Assembly (NCBI RefSeq): GCF_900111075.1
Contig: NZ_FOFZ01000001.1
Span: 661,860 to 725,859 of the forward strand
DNA: 64,000 nt
Direction: 5' to 3'
Origin: Flavobacterium frigoris
GTDB lineage: Bacteria; Bacteroidota; Bacteroidia; Flavobacteriales; Flavobacteriaceae
Positions 50,520 through 59,962 of the stretch are shown piece after piece. The notes beneath the pieces were generated by a model. The model searched no databases. It was given only the letters and a program-made list of their open reading frames with translations, and had not been told where the DNA came from. Made by a program: the position numbers and the translations under genes. Positions within the stretch are counted from its first letter, which is position 1. Every line of letters starts with the position of its first letter.

Positions 50520-52055
50520 TTATTTTTTCATCAATTTTGATAAAATCCCCAATGCTCCCCTTATAAATGTGGCACTAGTCAAAACCTTTAAGACGGATTT
50601 ACCTACAGCATCTGTGGTGCTTTGCCCTTGCCTTTGCTTAGATTTGGTTGCTGCTTTAGCCTCTTCTTTCTCTTTTTCTTCTTTAGCGACTTCCGTATCT
50701 ATAACGGCAATTTTTTTGTTAAGCATCTCATACGCGCTTTCACGATCAATAAGTTCGCTGTATTTTTTTACTAATTTTGATTTGTTGTTGATATCCTGAA
50801 TTTCACTCTCGATTAAAACATCCATTCGGCTCATCGGTGCCCGCATCATGGTAGCTACAAGGGGAGTAGGGATTCCTTTTTCATTTAAAGCGGTAACAAG
50901 TGCTTCGCCAATTCCTAAACTGGTCAATACTTCACTGGTGTTGTAATAATCAGAAGTAGGATAGTTGTCCGCTGTTAGTTTTATTGATTGTCGGTCTTTA
51001 GCCGTAAACGCTCTCAAAGCATGTTGTATTTTCAGACCTAATTGCGCTAATATACCGCTCGGGACATCCATTGGGTTTTGGGTTACAAAGTAAATTCCAA
51101 TTCCTTTTGAACGAATTAGTTTTACGATAGTCTCTATTTGTTCCAATAACGCTTTGCTGGCTTCGTTAAAAATCAGATGTGCTTCGTCAATAAAAATCAC
51201 TAATTCAGGTTGTTCGGAATCTCCCTTCTCTGGCATTTGTTGGTATATTTCAGCAAGAAGACTCAACATGAAAGTCGAAAATAATTTTGGTTTATCTTGA
51301 ATATCCGTTAGCCTAATAATATTAATATAGCCTTTTCCGTTTTCGTCAATTCGCATTAAATCGTCGATATCAAAAGACATTTCGCCAAAAAAAAGTTCAG
51401 CGCCTTGCTGTTCTAGTTCGATTATCTTTCTAAGAATGATTCCCGTAGTCGAAGTAGAAATTTTGCCGTAGTTTTCTGTGATTTCATCTTTTCCTTCTTC
51501 AGTTATGTAATTGATGACTTTTTTGATGTCTTTAAGATCTAATAAAGGCATTTTGTTATCATCACAATATTTAAATATTACTGAGATTACACCAGACTGC
51601 GTATCATTCAAACCTAATATTCGTGAAAATAACACTGGCCCAAACTCTGAAACAGTCGCGCGCAGTCGTACTCCGTTTTGTTCGGATAGCGTTAATAGCT
51701 CGACTGGGAATTTAGCGGTATAATATGGTATGTTTATTTTGGCATGCCGTTCGGTAATAAATGGTTTTTCTTCTCCTTCTTTGGCTATCCCACTAAAATC
51801 GCCTTTGATATCCATCATTAATACAGGAATTCCAAATGATGACAATTGTTCTGATAAAACTTGAATGGTTTTGGTTTTACCTGTTCCAGTAGCACCGGCG
51901 ATTAATCCATGTCTATTGAGGGTTTTTAATGGGATTTTTACATGCGCGTCCGGCAAGGCGTCGCCATCAAGTACAGCTCCTCCAAGAATAATACTTTCAC
52001 CCTTGGCAGTGTACCCCTCAGTAATATGCTTTATAAAATCTTTTTTTCTGTTCAT
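50520..52055 (-). CDS. HerA-like ATPase (DUF853 family)
   Basis: A 511-residue P-loop ATPase of the HerA/FtsK superclass. Walker A is AGATGTGKTKTIQVL near residue 54 and Walker B LVIFIDEAHLIF near 288, followed by GIGIYFVTQNPMDVPSG. The last ~70 residues are a Lys/Glu/Ala coiled coil (AKEEKEKEEAKAATKSKQR-like) and a basic tail. HerA-like proteins act as hexameric DNA pumps; the DUF853 branch has no settled role. It has no NurA neighbour. Confidence 0.85.
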   Translation of the reverse strand: MNRKKDFIKHITEGYTAKGESIILGGAVLDGDALPDAHVKIPLKTLNRHGLIAGATGTGKTKTIQVLSEQLSSFGIPVLMMDIKGDFSGIAKEGEEKPFITERHAKINIPYYTAKFPVELLTLSEQNGVRLRATVSEFGPVLFSRILGLNDTQSGVISVIFKYCDDNKMPLLDLKDIKKVINYITEEGKDEITENYGKISTSTTGIILRKIIELEQQGAELFFGEMSFDIDDLMRIDENGKGYINIIRLTDIQDKPKLFSTFMLSLLAEIYQQMPEKGDSEQPELVIFIDEAHLIFNEASKALLEQIETIVKLIRSKGIGIYFVTQNPMDVPSGILAQLGLKIQHALRAFTAKDRQSIKLTADNYPTSDYYNTSEVLTSLGIGEALVTALNEKGIPTPLVATMMRAPMSRMDVLIESEIQDINNKSKLVKKYSELIDRESAYEMLNKKIAVIDTEVAKEEKEKEEAKAATKSKQRQGQSTTDAVGKSVLKVLTSATFIRGALGILSKLMKK

Positions 52056-52432
52056 AACATTGATCGTGTTGATTTTACATGCAAGATATTATTATTATTA
52101 TTTGAAATGACGTAATTTCGATTTTTACTGTAATTTTATTCCCTTTTTATTGTTAATAGTGGAAAAATTTATTTTGACAGATTGAATTGTGTTTATTGAA
52201 AGATTGTTTTAATATTTCACAAAATGATAGTTTATATTTCAAAAAACATTAAATTTGTTTAACGATGTTGATTAAAAATCATAGATTTAAAAATCCTGGG
52301 TTTTTTTTAAATAAATTAAATTCGAATAAAATTAAAAAAAGTTTTTTTATTTGAACTAAACATATAAATTTGCGGAACTACAAGTTTATTACAACTAAAA
52401 TAAATTATTTAAAACTATTAAAATTAGAAAAA
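52056..52432. other. Divergent intergenic region before the TonB operon
   Basis: Very AT-rich. TAAATTTG at 52365-52372 could be the -7 box for exbB, which begins ~60 bases later. No TTG lies at the right distance upstream, so the promoter call is weak. No gene or hairpin of note was seen. Confidence 0.4.
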
Positions 52433-53251
52433 ATGGCAAACGTTAAAAAAGAAAGCACTTCAAACGGTGGAGGAATGGTTTCAGGGCTTATTATTGTTGC
52501 ATGTATTGGTGTTGGTATTATGATCTGGAAATTTATCATGGGTAATCCTTCGAATTTTGAAGGAGGAAATGTTGAGACAGGACATCCTTTGAATCTTTTA
52601 GGTCAAGTTTTTCATGGAGGTGCAGTTGTGCCAGTATTATTAGGAATGTTATTGATGGTTCTTGTTTTTTCTATTGAAAGATATGTTGTTATATCTAAGG
52701 CAGCTGGTAAAACTAAATTAGATACTTTCATGACTAAGATACAAGCAAGTATCAAACAAGGTGAAATTGATGAAGCGATTGTTTCATGTGATAAACAGCA
52801 AGGATCTGTTGCAAATGCAATTAAATCTGCGTTAGTAAAATACCAAGCAGTTAAGAAAGAAGGATTTAATAGTGAAGAAGCAGCAGAGACTATTCACAAA
52901 GAAATAGAAGAAGCTACTTCACTTGAAATGCCAATGTTACAAAAGAATATGACAATTATTTCATCTTTAGTTTCTTTAGGAACTCTTATTGGATTGTTAG
53001 GAACTGTATCTGGTATGATTAAAGCGTTTGGTGCATTGGCAGCAGCAGGAACTCCTGATCAAGCAGCGCTTGCAAATGGTATTTCTGAAGCACTTATTAA
53101 TACTGCAACTGGTATTGGTACTTCAGCTGTAGCGATTATCTCTTACAATTTCTTTACTTCTAAAATTGATGATTTAACGTATTCAATCGATGAGGCTGCT
53201 GTTTCAATTGTAAATACTTACAGAAGATTCAGAGGAAGTTTGAAGCAATAA
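52433..53251 (+). CDS. exbB: MotA/TolQ/ExbB proton channel protein
   Basis: A 272-residue inner-membrane protein with hydrophobic segments near residues 15-35, 60-85, 165-190 and 210-235, and the family core IISSLVSLGTLIGLLGTVSGMIKAFGAL (in short TLIGLLGTVSGMIKAF). With ExbD it powers TonB by proton flow. ATG 52433 (MANVKKEST) is chosen over an upstream TTG. First gene of a seven-gene run with short gaps. Confidence 0.92.
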   Translation: MANVKKESTSNGGGMVSGLIIVACIGVGIMIWKFIMGNPSNFEGGNVETGHPLNLLGQVFHGGAVVPVLLGMLLMVLVFSIERYVVISKAAGKTKLDTFMTKIQASIKQGEIDEAIVSCDKQQGSVANAIKSALVKYQAVKKEGFNSEEAAETIHKEIEEATSLEMPMLQKNMTIISSLVSLGTLIGLLGTVSGMIKAFGALAAAGTPDQAALANGISEALINTATGIGTSAVAIISYNFFTSKIDDLTYSIDEAAVSIVNTYRRFRGSLKQ

Positions 53252-53287
53252 TATGTTGATATTTATATCAAATAAAAAACAAAAAGA

Positions 53288-53899
53288 ATGGCTAAAATAA
53301 TAATAAAGAAAAATCCTGGGTCTACTGATATGACCGCGATGTGTGATGTCGCATTCCTTTTGCTTACCTTCTTTGTGATGACTTCGACAGCTAAAATTCC
53401 TGAGGCATTGCCTGTGGATACTCCTTCTTCAACAGTTCAGACTAAATTGCCTGAAACTGATTTAGCTACATTAACTGTAGGTAAAGGAAAGGTGTTCTTT
53501 GATTTGAAAGGAAAAGAAGTTCGAATGAGAACGTTAGAGTTAATGGCGGAAAAGTACGGTGTTACTTTTTCTGATGCTGACAAAAATACTTTCTCAAGGA
53601 TGGATGATTTTGGTGTGCCAATTCTTAATCTTCAACAAATTATTGAAATGAAAGCATCTGATAGAAGTAAAGCAGGGCAACCTGGGATACCTACAGACTC
53701 ATTGGATAATCAGTTGAAAGAATGGATCTATAATGCGCGTATTGCAAATATAGAAGTAAATGATAAAGAATTGCAGGTCGCTATTAAAGGTGATGCAAAA
53801 GAAGAGTATCCAGCTATTAAAAAAGTAATGGATATTTTACAAGAGCAAAAAATCAATAGCTTTAGTTTAGTTACTGGTTTAAGAGGAAAAGATTTTTAA
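53288..53899 (+). CDS. exbD: ExbD-like biopolymer transport protein, first copy
   Basis: A 203-residue protein with one N-terminal transmembrane segment. It holds the proton-carrying aspartate in DMTAMCDVAFLLLTFFVMTS and has a periplasmic domain. It is longer than proteobacterial ExbD (~140) because of an insert around residues 70-140. Two different ExbD proteins in a row are characteristic of Bacteroidota TonB loci and may form a heteromeric stator. Confidence 0.88.
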   Translation: MAKIIIKKNPGSTDMTAMCDVAFLLLTFFVMTSTAKIPEALPVDTPSSTVQTKLPETDLATLTVGKGKVFFDLKGKEVRMRTLELMAEKYGVTFSDADKNTFSRMDDFGVPILNLQQIIEMKASDRSKAGQPGIPTDSLDNQLKEWIYNARIANIEVNDKELQVAIKGDAKEEYPAIKKVMDILQEQKINSFSLVTGLRGKDF

Positions 53900-53917
53900 T
53901 AAAAAAAAGACACTAAA

Positions 53918-54481
53918 ATGGCTGAATTAAATACCGACGACGGTGGAGGCAAAAAAGGTGGTAAAGTAAGAGCTAAAAAAGCGAACGCAAAAGTAGATTT
54001 AACTGCGATGGTGGATTTGGCTTTCTTATTAATCACATTCTTTATGCTTACCACGACGTTGTCTAAACCTCAATCGATGAGCTTGGGGTTGCCAGATAAA
54101 GATCCTAACAAAGACAATGTGGATATGAAAGTTGACGAAAATCGTACTATGACAATTTTGTTAGGTGCTGATAATAAGTTAGTTTACTATGTTGGTTTGT
54201 TGGCTACTCCTATTGGAGGTCCTAAAGATTTGGCTTTTGGAAAAGAGGGTATACGTAAAGAATTGTTGTCTAGGCAACAATCAGTTTTGGCGTATTCCGC
54301 AGCAAAAGGGAAGCCTAAAAACGGATTAATTGTGATTATTAAACCAAGTAAGAAATCAAATTACAAAAATTTAATTGATATACTTGATGAAATGGCAATT
54401 GTAGGGATAGGAGATTTTGGTAATTACGCTATCGTTCCTGAATTCTCTCCTGAAGAACAAAAATTGTTAGAAGGAAAATAA
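53918..54481 (+). CDS. exbD: ExbD-like biopolymer transport protein, second copy
   Basis: A 187-residue protein with the aspartate motif VDLTAMVDLAFLLITFFMLTT preceded by a Gly/Lys-rich cytosolic start (DDGGGKKGGKVRAKKANAK). It ends FSPEEQKLLEGK. The gap to the first copy is 18 bases. Sequence similarity to the first copy is limited to the membrane segment, so these are not recent duplicates. Confidence 0.88.
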   Translation: MAELNTDDGGGKKGGKVRAKKANAKVDLTAMVDLAFLLITFFMLTTTLSKPQSMSLGLPDKDPNKDNVDMKVDENRTMTILLGADNKLVYYVGLLATPIGGPKDLAFGKEGIRKELLSRQQSVLAYSAAKGKPKNGLIVIIKPSKKSNYKNLIDILDEMAIVGIGDFGNYAIVPEFSPEEQKLLEGK

Positions 54482-54520
54482 GTGTATTCTTATTCCCCAA
54501 TAACCTAATAATTAAGAAAA

Positions 54521-55315
54521 ATGAAATTAGACATATTAAAAAACCAATGGCTTGATATCGTATTCGAAGGACGTAATAAAACTTACGGAGCTTATGAGTT
54601 AAGGAAGTCAAACAGAAAAACTACTATTAAAGCGCTAGTTTTGGGTGCTATATTATTTAGTGTTGCTGTGGCTGCTCCCCTTATAATAAACTTAATTCCT
54701 AAAGGTGGGGAGCAAGAGATTGACAGAGATATTAAAATCACTGCAATAAAATTACCACCTAAGAAAGAGGAGCCTAAATTAAACGTTCCGCCACCACCGC
54801 CACCACCACCTAAAGTGGATGTAGTTAAGTTTGTGAAACCAGTGGTTGCTAAGGCAGAAGAGGTAACTGAAGAGCCGCCTAAAATTGTCGAGATTAAAGA
54901 AAAAAAGATTGGAGCTGAAACCATAAAAGGAGATCCAGATGCAGTTTTGTCTGTGGCTCCAGTAGGTCCAGGACCAACTAAAATTGTTGAAGAAGACAAT
55001 CAAATTTACAACACAGCAGGTATCGAAGTAAAACCTGAATTCCCAGGTGGTATGGATAAGTTTTATGGCTATGTAGCTAAAAACTATCGTGCACCAGAAG
55101 AAGAGGGTCTTAAAGGTAAAGTATATGTTACTTTTGTAGTGGAAAAAGATGGTTCGTTAACAGATATCAAAGTATTAAGAGATATTGGTTATGGTACTGG
55201 AAAAGAAGCGATACGAGTTCTTACTAAATGCCAGAAATGGAATCCGGGAATTCAAAATGGAAAACCGGTTAGAGTACTTTATTCTCTTCCGATTACTATT
55301 CAAACAGCGGATTAA
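54521..55315 (+). CDS. tonB: TonB energy transducer
   Basis: A 264-residue periplasm-spanning protein. A cytosolic start with WLDIVFEGRNKTYGAYELRK (a segment common to Bacteroidota TonB) precedes one membrane helix near residues 38-58. Next is a proline-rich run of eight Pro near 90 with Lys/Val/Glu repeats, and the C-terminal TonB fold (GKVYVTFVVEKDGSLTDIKV, WNPGIQNGKPV). It transmits energy to outer-membrane receptors. Its stop overlaps the next start by one base. Confidence 0.93.
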   Translation: MKLDILKNQWLDIVFEGRNKTYGAYELRKSNRKTTIKALVLGAILFSVAVAAPLIINLIPKGGEQEIDRDIKITAIKLPPKKEEPKLNVPPPPPPPPKVDVVKFVKPVVAKAEEVTEEPPKIVEIKEKKIGAETIKGDPDAVLSVAPVGPGPTKIVEEDNQIYNTAGIEVKPEFPGGMDKFYGYVAKNYRAPEEEGLKGKVYVTFVVEKDGSLTDIKVLRDIGYGTGKEAIRVLTKCQKWNPGIQNGKPVRVLYSLPITIQTAD

Positions 55316-55545
55316 TGTTGGAAAAAATATTTAAAAATATTCAGAAGAAATCGCTCAAAGAGCGATTTCTTCTCGTTATAGCAATTTTGTTTTTCGTAGT
55401 TTATTTTGTTTTGGGATTATTTGTTATCTTTATGAAGCAATTTCCAATAAACATGACTATCGGTTATAGAATAGCATTTGGTGTGTTGCTCATCGTGTAT
55501 TCTATTATTAGATGCATTCGTATTATAAAAGATAATAAAGATTAA
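55315..55545 (+). CDS. Small two-helix membrane protein (hypothetical)
   Basis: A 76-residue protein with two hydrophobic segments (LLVIAILFFVVYFVLGLFVIF and IAFGVLLIVYSIIRCI) and charged ends. The family is not named. The start overlaps the tonB stop (TAATG), and the next gene starts 2 bases after its stop, so it is tightly coupled to the Ton system and could be an accessory subunit. Confidence 0.7.
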   Translation: MLEKIFKNIQKKSLKERFLLVIAILFFVVYFVLGLFVIFMKQFPINMTIGYRIAFGVLLIVYSIIRCIRIIKDNKD

Positions 55546-55547
55546 CT

Positions 55548-56471
55548 ATGAAAAATTTCGCAACACGTCCTTATGTATTGATTCTTTTTATTTTTCTGTT
55601 ATTTTTTGGTTGTAAGAAATCAGAGGGCGAGAAAGAGAGTATACTTAAAGGTACAGCCACTATTTTAGTTGATGAGACTTTAAAACCTCTATTGGAAGAT
55701 GAGATTACTATTTTTCAAAATGGATACAATGCTAAGATACTAATGGAGGTGAGGTCTGAAAAAGAATTGATGCAAGCGTTCCTTAGAGATACCTCGCGCA
55801 TTGTTGTTTTGTCCAGGAAATTAAATGAAGAAGAGTCTAAATATTTTGAACAACTTAAAATAAAGCCTAAAACAACTATCATCGGTACTGACGCAATTGC
55901 TTTTATTTCTAGTAAGTCCACTAACGATAGTTTGGTCGCTTTGAAGGATATTATTCTTTTCATGCAAGGGAAACCGCAAACAAGAGTTAAGGGGTTGGTC
56001 TTTGATAATCCAAACTCCAGTACGGTTCGCTATATGAATGAGTTGGCGGGCATAAAAGAAATACCTTCCGAGGGAGTATACTCGTTTAAGTTCAATAAAG
56101 ACGTTGTGAAGTTTGTAGCTGAAAACGATGGGATGATTGGAGTTGTTGGCCTTAATTGGCTGTATCAGCCATCGCCTGACATGAAGGATCTTATAAAGAA
56201 AATTAACGTATTAAGTGTTAAAGGAGAGAGTAGTGCGGCATATGTAGCGCCTACGCAAAATAATTTAGCCGAAGGAACGTACCCTTTGGCACGTGATTTG
56301 TATATAATTAATTGTCAGGGATACTCCGGTTTAGGAATGGGGTTCGCTTCATTTGTTGCTGGAGACATAGGGCAAAGGATAATTTTGAAAGCGGGACTAC
56401 TGCCTGTGCGCGTGCCTCCAAGAAAAGTTATATTTAAAACCAAATCAAAAAAAAAAAATGAAAATGAATAA
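55548..56471 (+). CDS. PstS-like substrate-binding lipoprotein
   Basis: A 307-residue exported lipoprotein (signal ending LLFFGC, lipid on about C22). It has the phosphate-binding-protein-like fold: GTATILVDETLKPLLEDEI near 38 and FDNPNSSTVRYMNELAG near 150. No ABC permease genes follow; instead it lies inside the TonB operon. Either it binds phosphate or another anion for a Ton-linked task, or it has lost the transport role. Confidence 0.78.
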   Translation: MKNFATRPYVLILFIFLLFFGCKKSEGEKESILKGTATILVDETLKPLLEDEITIFQNGYNAKILMEVRSEKELMQAFLRDTSRIVVLSRKLNEEESKYFEQLKIKPKTTIIGTDAIAFISSKSTNDSLVALKDIILFMQGKPQTRVKGLVFDNPNSSTVRYMNELAGIKEIPSEGVYSFKFNKDVVKFVAENDGMIGVVGLNWLYQPSPDMKDLIKKINVLSVKGESSAAYVAPTQNNLAEGTYPLARDLYIINCQGYSGLGMGFASFVAGDIGQRIILKAGLLPVRVPPRKVIFKTKSKKKNENE

Positions 56472-56487
56472 ATCAAATAAAGTTAAA

Positions 56488-58167
56488 ATGAACAAATTTA
56501 AAATTTTAAGTGTTGCCTTTCTGACCACAGTATCCGCAATGAAGGCTCAGGATATAGATCAAGCTAAAAAAGCAATTGACGCCGAACAATTTGAAAATGC
56601 TAAATCGACTTTAAAATCGATAATCAAATCTGACCCATCTGAAGGTAAAGCGTATTTTCTTTTAGGAAACATATATCTTTCTCAAAAGGTAGCGGATTCA
56701 GCGAAAATAACTTATCAAAATGGCTTAACGGCTAAAAATGATGAGCATTTCAATTATATTGGACTAGGGCAAATGGACCTTAATAAGGGTGATGGTGCTG
56801 CAGCTAAAGCTAAATTTGAATTGGCTAAAAAAGAAATGGGTAGAAGAGATTTTTGGGAGTATGTGTATATTGCACGTGCTTATATGAATGCTGATAATCA
56901 GGATTTTAAAGCGGCTATTCAGACCCTAAATTTGGCTAATGAGAAAAATACAGCAGAGCCTCAAGTTCTTTTGGCTTTTGGAGATGCACATTATGGTGAT
57001 AAAAACCAAAATGCGGCTTATTCAGCTTATCGTAATGCTTTTCAAGCTGACAATACGTTGATTAGAGCAAAAATGCAATTAGGAGTTTTGCTTAAAGGCG
57101 CTAAAGCATACACTGAAGCTGTAAAAGCTTTCAATGATGTTATTGCGACGAACCCTAATTACGGACCACTATACCGTGAGTTAGCTGAAACATATTACTA
57201 TTGGGCGCTTAATGTTCCTTCTAGAAATGATGAATATATGAAAGAAGCATTGTCGTATTATGAAAAATACATGAGTCTTACTGATTATTCTTTGGCTTCA
57301 CGTATGCGTCACGCTGACTTTTTGATTGTTGCGCACGATTATAAAGCTTTAGAAATTGAAGCTGAAAAAATGAAACAGATTGACAAAGTCAATCCTAGAA
57401 TTTTACGATACTTAGGGTATTCTGCGTACTATAATGATAATGTGGATGTGGCTATTAAATCGTTACAAGATTATACTGGAAATACTGCAAATAATGTAAT
57501 TTCTCTTGATTATTTATATTTAGGTTTAGCTAATGTAAAAAAATCTACTATGGGTACAGACATTATTGCTGCAGAACCGGTATTGTTTAATATAGGAATT
57601 GAACTTATTAAGAAAGCAGTTGCCATGGAAAGTGCTGCTGTAAATGATTTAAGTGAGGCGGGTAAAGGACTTTATGAGCAGAAACTATACAAAGAGGCCG
57701 CTGCAGTTTTCGAAATTTCGACCTCAAATAAAGAATCAAAAAATTTCTTGCTTGATAATTTTTATTTAGGTAATTCAATTTATTTTGACAATACGAAAGC
57801 TGGGGCAGTGAAAGATACTATCGCTTTACGTAAAGCAGATATTGCTTTTGGAAATGTGATTGAAGCATCACCAGCAACTCAAGATGCTTATGTTTATCGT
57901 GCAAGAACGAATACGTTGCTTGGAGATGATGAACAAATGATTAAATATTACCAACAATATATTGATATTGTAACAAAGAAAGGTCCTGAAGAAATGGCTA
58001 AGGCCGCTGTAAAGGGGAAATTAATTGAGGCTTACAATACAATGGCTGCGGGTTATGCAAACACTGACAAAGTGAAAGCTATTGAATACTTCAATAAAAC
58101 TCTTGCGATCGATCCTGAAAATGGGTATGCACAGCAATCAGTAGATTTGCTTAAGAATAAAAAATAA
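56488..58167 (+). CDS. Tetratricopeptide-repeat exported protein
   Basis: A 559-residue protein with a signal peptide (start MNKFKILSVAFLTTVSAMKAQ, cut before DIDQ). Many TPR helices run throughout, for example GKAYFLLGNIYLSQKVADSA, KAYTEAVKAFNDVIATNPNY and KAIEYFNKTLAIDPENGYA at the end. I prefer ATG 56488 to in-frame ATGs at 56458 and 56464 because it gives a clean signal peptide; the longer form would overlap the upstream gene. It is a likely periplasmic scaffold for the TonB system. Last gene before a terminator. Confidence 0.82.
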   Translation: MNKFKILSVAFLTTVSAMKAQDIDQAKKAIDAEQFENAKSTLKSIIKSDPSEGKAYFLLGNIYLSQKVADSAKITYQNGLTAKNDEHFNYIGLGQMDLNKGDGAAAKAKFELAKKEMGRRDFWEYVYIARAYMNADNQDFKAAIQTLNLANEKNTAEPQVLLAFGDAHYGDKNQNAAYSAYRNAFQADNTLIRAKMQLGVLLKGAKAYTEAVKAFNDVIATNPNYGPLYRELAETYYYWALNVPSRNDEYMKEALSYYEKYMSLTDYSLASRMRHADFLIVAHDYKALEIEAEKMKQIDKVNPRILRYLGYSAYYNDNVDVAIKSLQDYTGNTANNVISLDYLYLGLANVKKSTMGTDIIAAEPVLFNIGIELIKKAVAMESAAVNDLSEAGKGLYEQKLYKEAAAVFEISTSNKESKNFLLDNFYLGNSIYFDNTKAGAVKDTIALRKADIAFGNVIEASPATQDAYVYRARTNTLLGDDEQMIKYYQQYIDIVTKKGPEEMAKAAVKGKLIEAYNTMAAGYANTDKVKAIEYFNKTLAIDPENGYAQQSVDLLKNKK

Positions 58168-58186
58168 TAGTATTATTTTACAATAG

Positions 58187-58220
58187 AAAACCGATAGTTG
58201 AAAAGCTATCGGTTTTTTTT
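58187..58220 (+). terminator. Terminator of the TonB operon
   Basis: AAAACCGATAG and CTATCGGTTTT form a stem with an eight-base loop and a T run. Confidence 0.88.
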
Positions 58221-58425
58221 ATGCGAGGACTTTTTTGTCATTAGTATGTTTTAGCTTGTTGTTCTGTGGTAGAAGTTAGACTGTAGCTTGTTAGACAATA
58301 AGAGTTGAAATTTACATTTCTGGTTTTCGTGGTTTAGTGCTTCGATATTATAATTTCATGGAAGCAATTTGATATTATTAATTTAAGTCCTTTTCAAATG
58401 ACCTATCTTTGTACTTTAAATTACA

Positions 58426-59061
58426 ATGATGTTATCAAAAGAAATACAATTAGAAGTTAATAAAGGTGCAATGCTTCCATTGATGGAAGAGTTTTATACA
58501 ATTCAAGGAGAGGGTTTTCACACGGGAACTGCCGCTTATTTTGTAAGAATTGGAGGTTGCGATGTAGGTTGCCATTGGTGTGACGTTAAAGAAAGTTGGA
58601 ATGCGGAATTACATCCGCCTTCAAGCATCGATCAAATTGTGGCTAATGCAAAAAAATATGGAGAGACAGTCGTGGTAACAGGAGGAGAACCACTAATGTG
58701 GGATATGACCTTGCTGACACAGACGCTAAAGGATAATGGACGAAAGGTTCATATTGAAACTTCAGGTGCTTATCCTCTGACAGGAATGTGGGATTGGATT
58801 TGTCTGTCTCCAAAGAAAAATAAGCTGCCCACTCAAACAGTTTATGATAATGCACATGAGTTGAAGGTTATCATATATAATAAACATGATTTTATTTTTG
58901 CGGAAGAACAAGCGGAGTTAGTTAATGACGATGCAATTTTATTTCTTCAGCCAGAATGGAGTAAAAAGGAGGAAATGACGCCCCTTATTGTCGACTATGT
59001 TATGAATAACCCGAAATGGAGAGTGTCACTTCAAACACACAAATATCTAAATATCCCATAA
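58426..59061 (+). CDS. queE: 7-carboxy-7-deazaguanine synthase (radical SAM)
   Basis: A 211-residue radical SAM enzyme of queuosine synthesis. FYTIQGEGFHTGTAA precedes the cluster motif C-x3-C-x2-C at Cys45, 49 and 52 (GGCDVGCHWCD). The spacing is the classical x3-x2 form. VTGGEPLMWD follows near residue 85. A possible -7 box TATCTTTG lies at 58404-58411. Together with queA it marks a preQ0-based queuosine pathway. Confidence 0.92.
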   Translation: MMLSKEIQLEVNKGAMLPLMEEFYTIQGEGFHTGTAAYFVRIGGCDVGCHWCDVKESWNAELHPPSSIDQIVANAKKYGETVVVTGGEPLMWDMTLLTQTLKDNGRKVHIETSGAYPLTGMWDWICLSPKKNKLPTQTVYDNAHELKVIIYNKHDFIFAEEQAELVNDDAILFLQPEWSKKEEMTPLIVDYVMNNPKWRVSLQTHKYLNIP

Positions 59062-59074
59062 AGAATTTAGAAGA

Positions 59075-59122
59075 AATGAAAAAAGCCAAACAATTATTGT
59101 TTGGCTTTTTTCATTTCTTTTT
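59075..59122. terminator. Bidirectional terminator after queE
   Basis: GAAATGAAAAAAGCCAAACA and its complement form a long stem between convergent genes. Confidence 0.9.
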
Positions 59123-59168
59123 CAGAGTATGTGATAGTTAGTTTTTTTTTATGTTTTTGATTTCGCTG

Positions 59169-59876
59169 CTATAGGGAAAGCCTTGCTAGATAATCATAAT
59201 GTTCACCTTCAAGAATTAATTCGGCTTGTAATTCATTGGCGAAAGCCGCATTTTGCAGCGTATTGTAGTCAATGTACATCCAGTTGAAAGGTTTTTCTTT
59301 TTCACCCTTGTAGCCAATATTAAAAACTACTTCCCCATAATATTCATTGTCAGATGGAATCCATTTTCCTCCGTCTTCATCATCATCAAACATATAAATA
59401 ATGTCTGAACTATCTAATAAAATTTGGCCGCCTGGATTCAATAGTGATTTTAGTTTTATTAGGAAATTTGGAATATTTTTCAGTTTCCCACACATTCCTG
59501 CGCCATTCATCAGTAATAAAATCGTATCGTATGTTTCATTTTCTAATGTCATAACATCCTGTATGCGGGCATCTTTGATTCCTCGAAGGGAACAAGCTTT
59601 TATTGCATTTGGCGAAATGTCTATCGCAGTCACTTCTAAATTCAATTCATTTTGTAAGTGTAAACTATGGCTTCCTGCACCGCAACCTACATCTAGGACT
59701 TTTCCTTTGGCAAGTTGTAGGGCTTTTTGCTCCATAGTCGGCATCTCTTTGTAGCAGCGAAATAAATAAGCCACACTCATTTCATCTTCTTCAGATATAG
59801 TTGTTTCTGTAATTAAATCTTCAGGGGAATTATTCGTTTGATAATCAAGGATGGCTTTGCCAAAAAGGTCTTTCAT
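59169..59876 (-). CDS. Class I SAM-dependent methyltransferase
   Basis: A 235-residue Rossmann methyltransferase with motif I KVLDVGCGAGSHSLHLQ near residue 60, VTAIDISPNAIKAC, and LLLMNGAGMCGKL. The substrate is not evident; it fits the small-molecule methylase group. I start it at the ATG encoding MKDLFGKAIL; an in-frame ATG eight codons upstream (59900) is also possible. It is divergent from the YkgJ-like gene. Confidence 0.8.
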   Translation of the reverse strand: MKDLFGKAILDYQTNNSPEDLITETTISEEDEMSVAYLFRCYKEMPTMEQKALQLAKGKVLDVGCGAGSHSLHLQNELNLEVTAIDISPNAIKACSLRGIKDARIQDVMTLENETYDTILLLMNGAGMCGKLKNIPNFLIKLKSLLNPGGQILLDSSDIIYMFDDDEDGGKWIPSDNEYYGEVVFNIGYKGEKEKPFNWMYIDYNTLQNAAFANELQAELILEGEHYDYLARLSL

Positions 59877-59962
59877 TGTTTGTATTTCAAAATTCAACAT
59901 TCATTAATCATAGTTCATCGTTCAAAAAGTGTAGTTTTGCAAAGAATTTTTAAACTCTGAAT

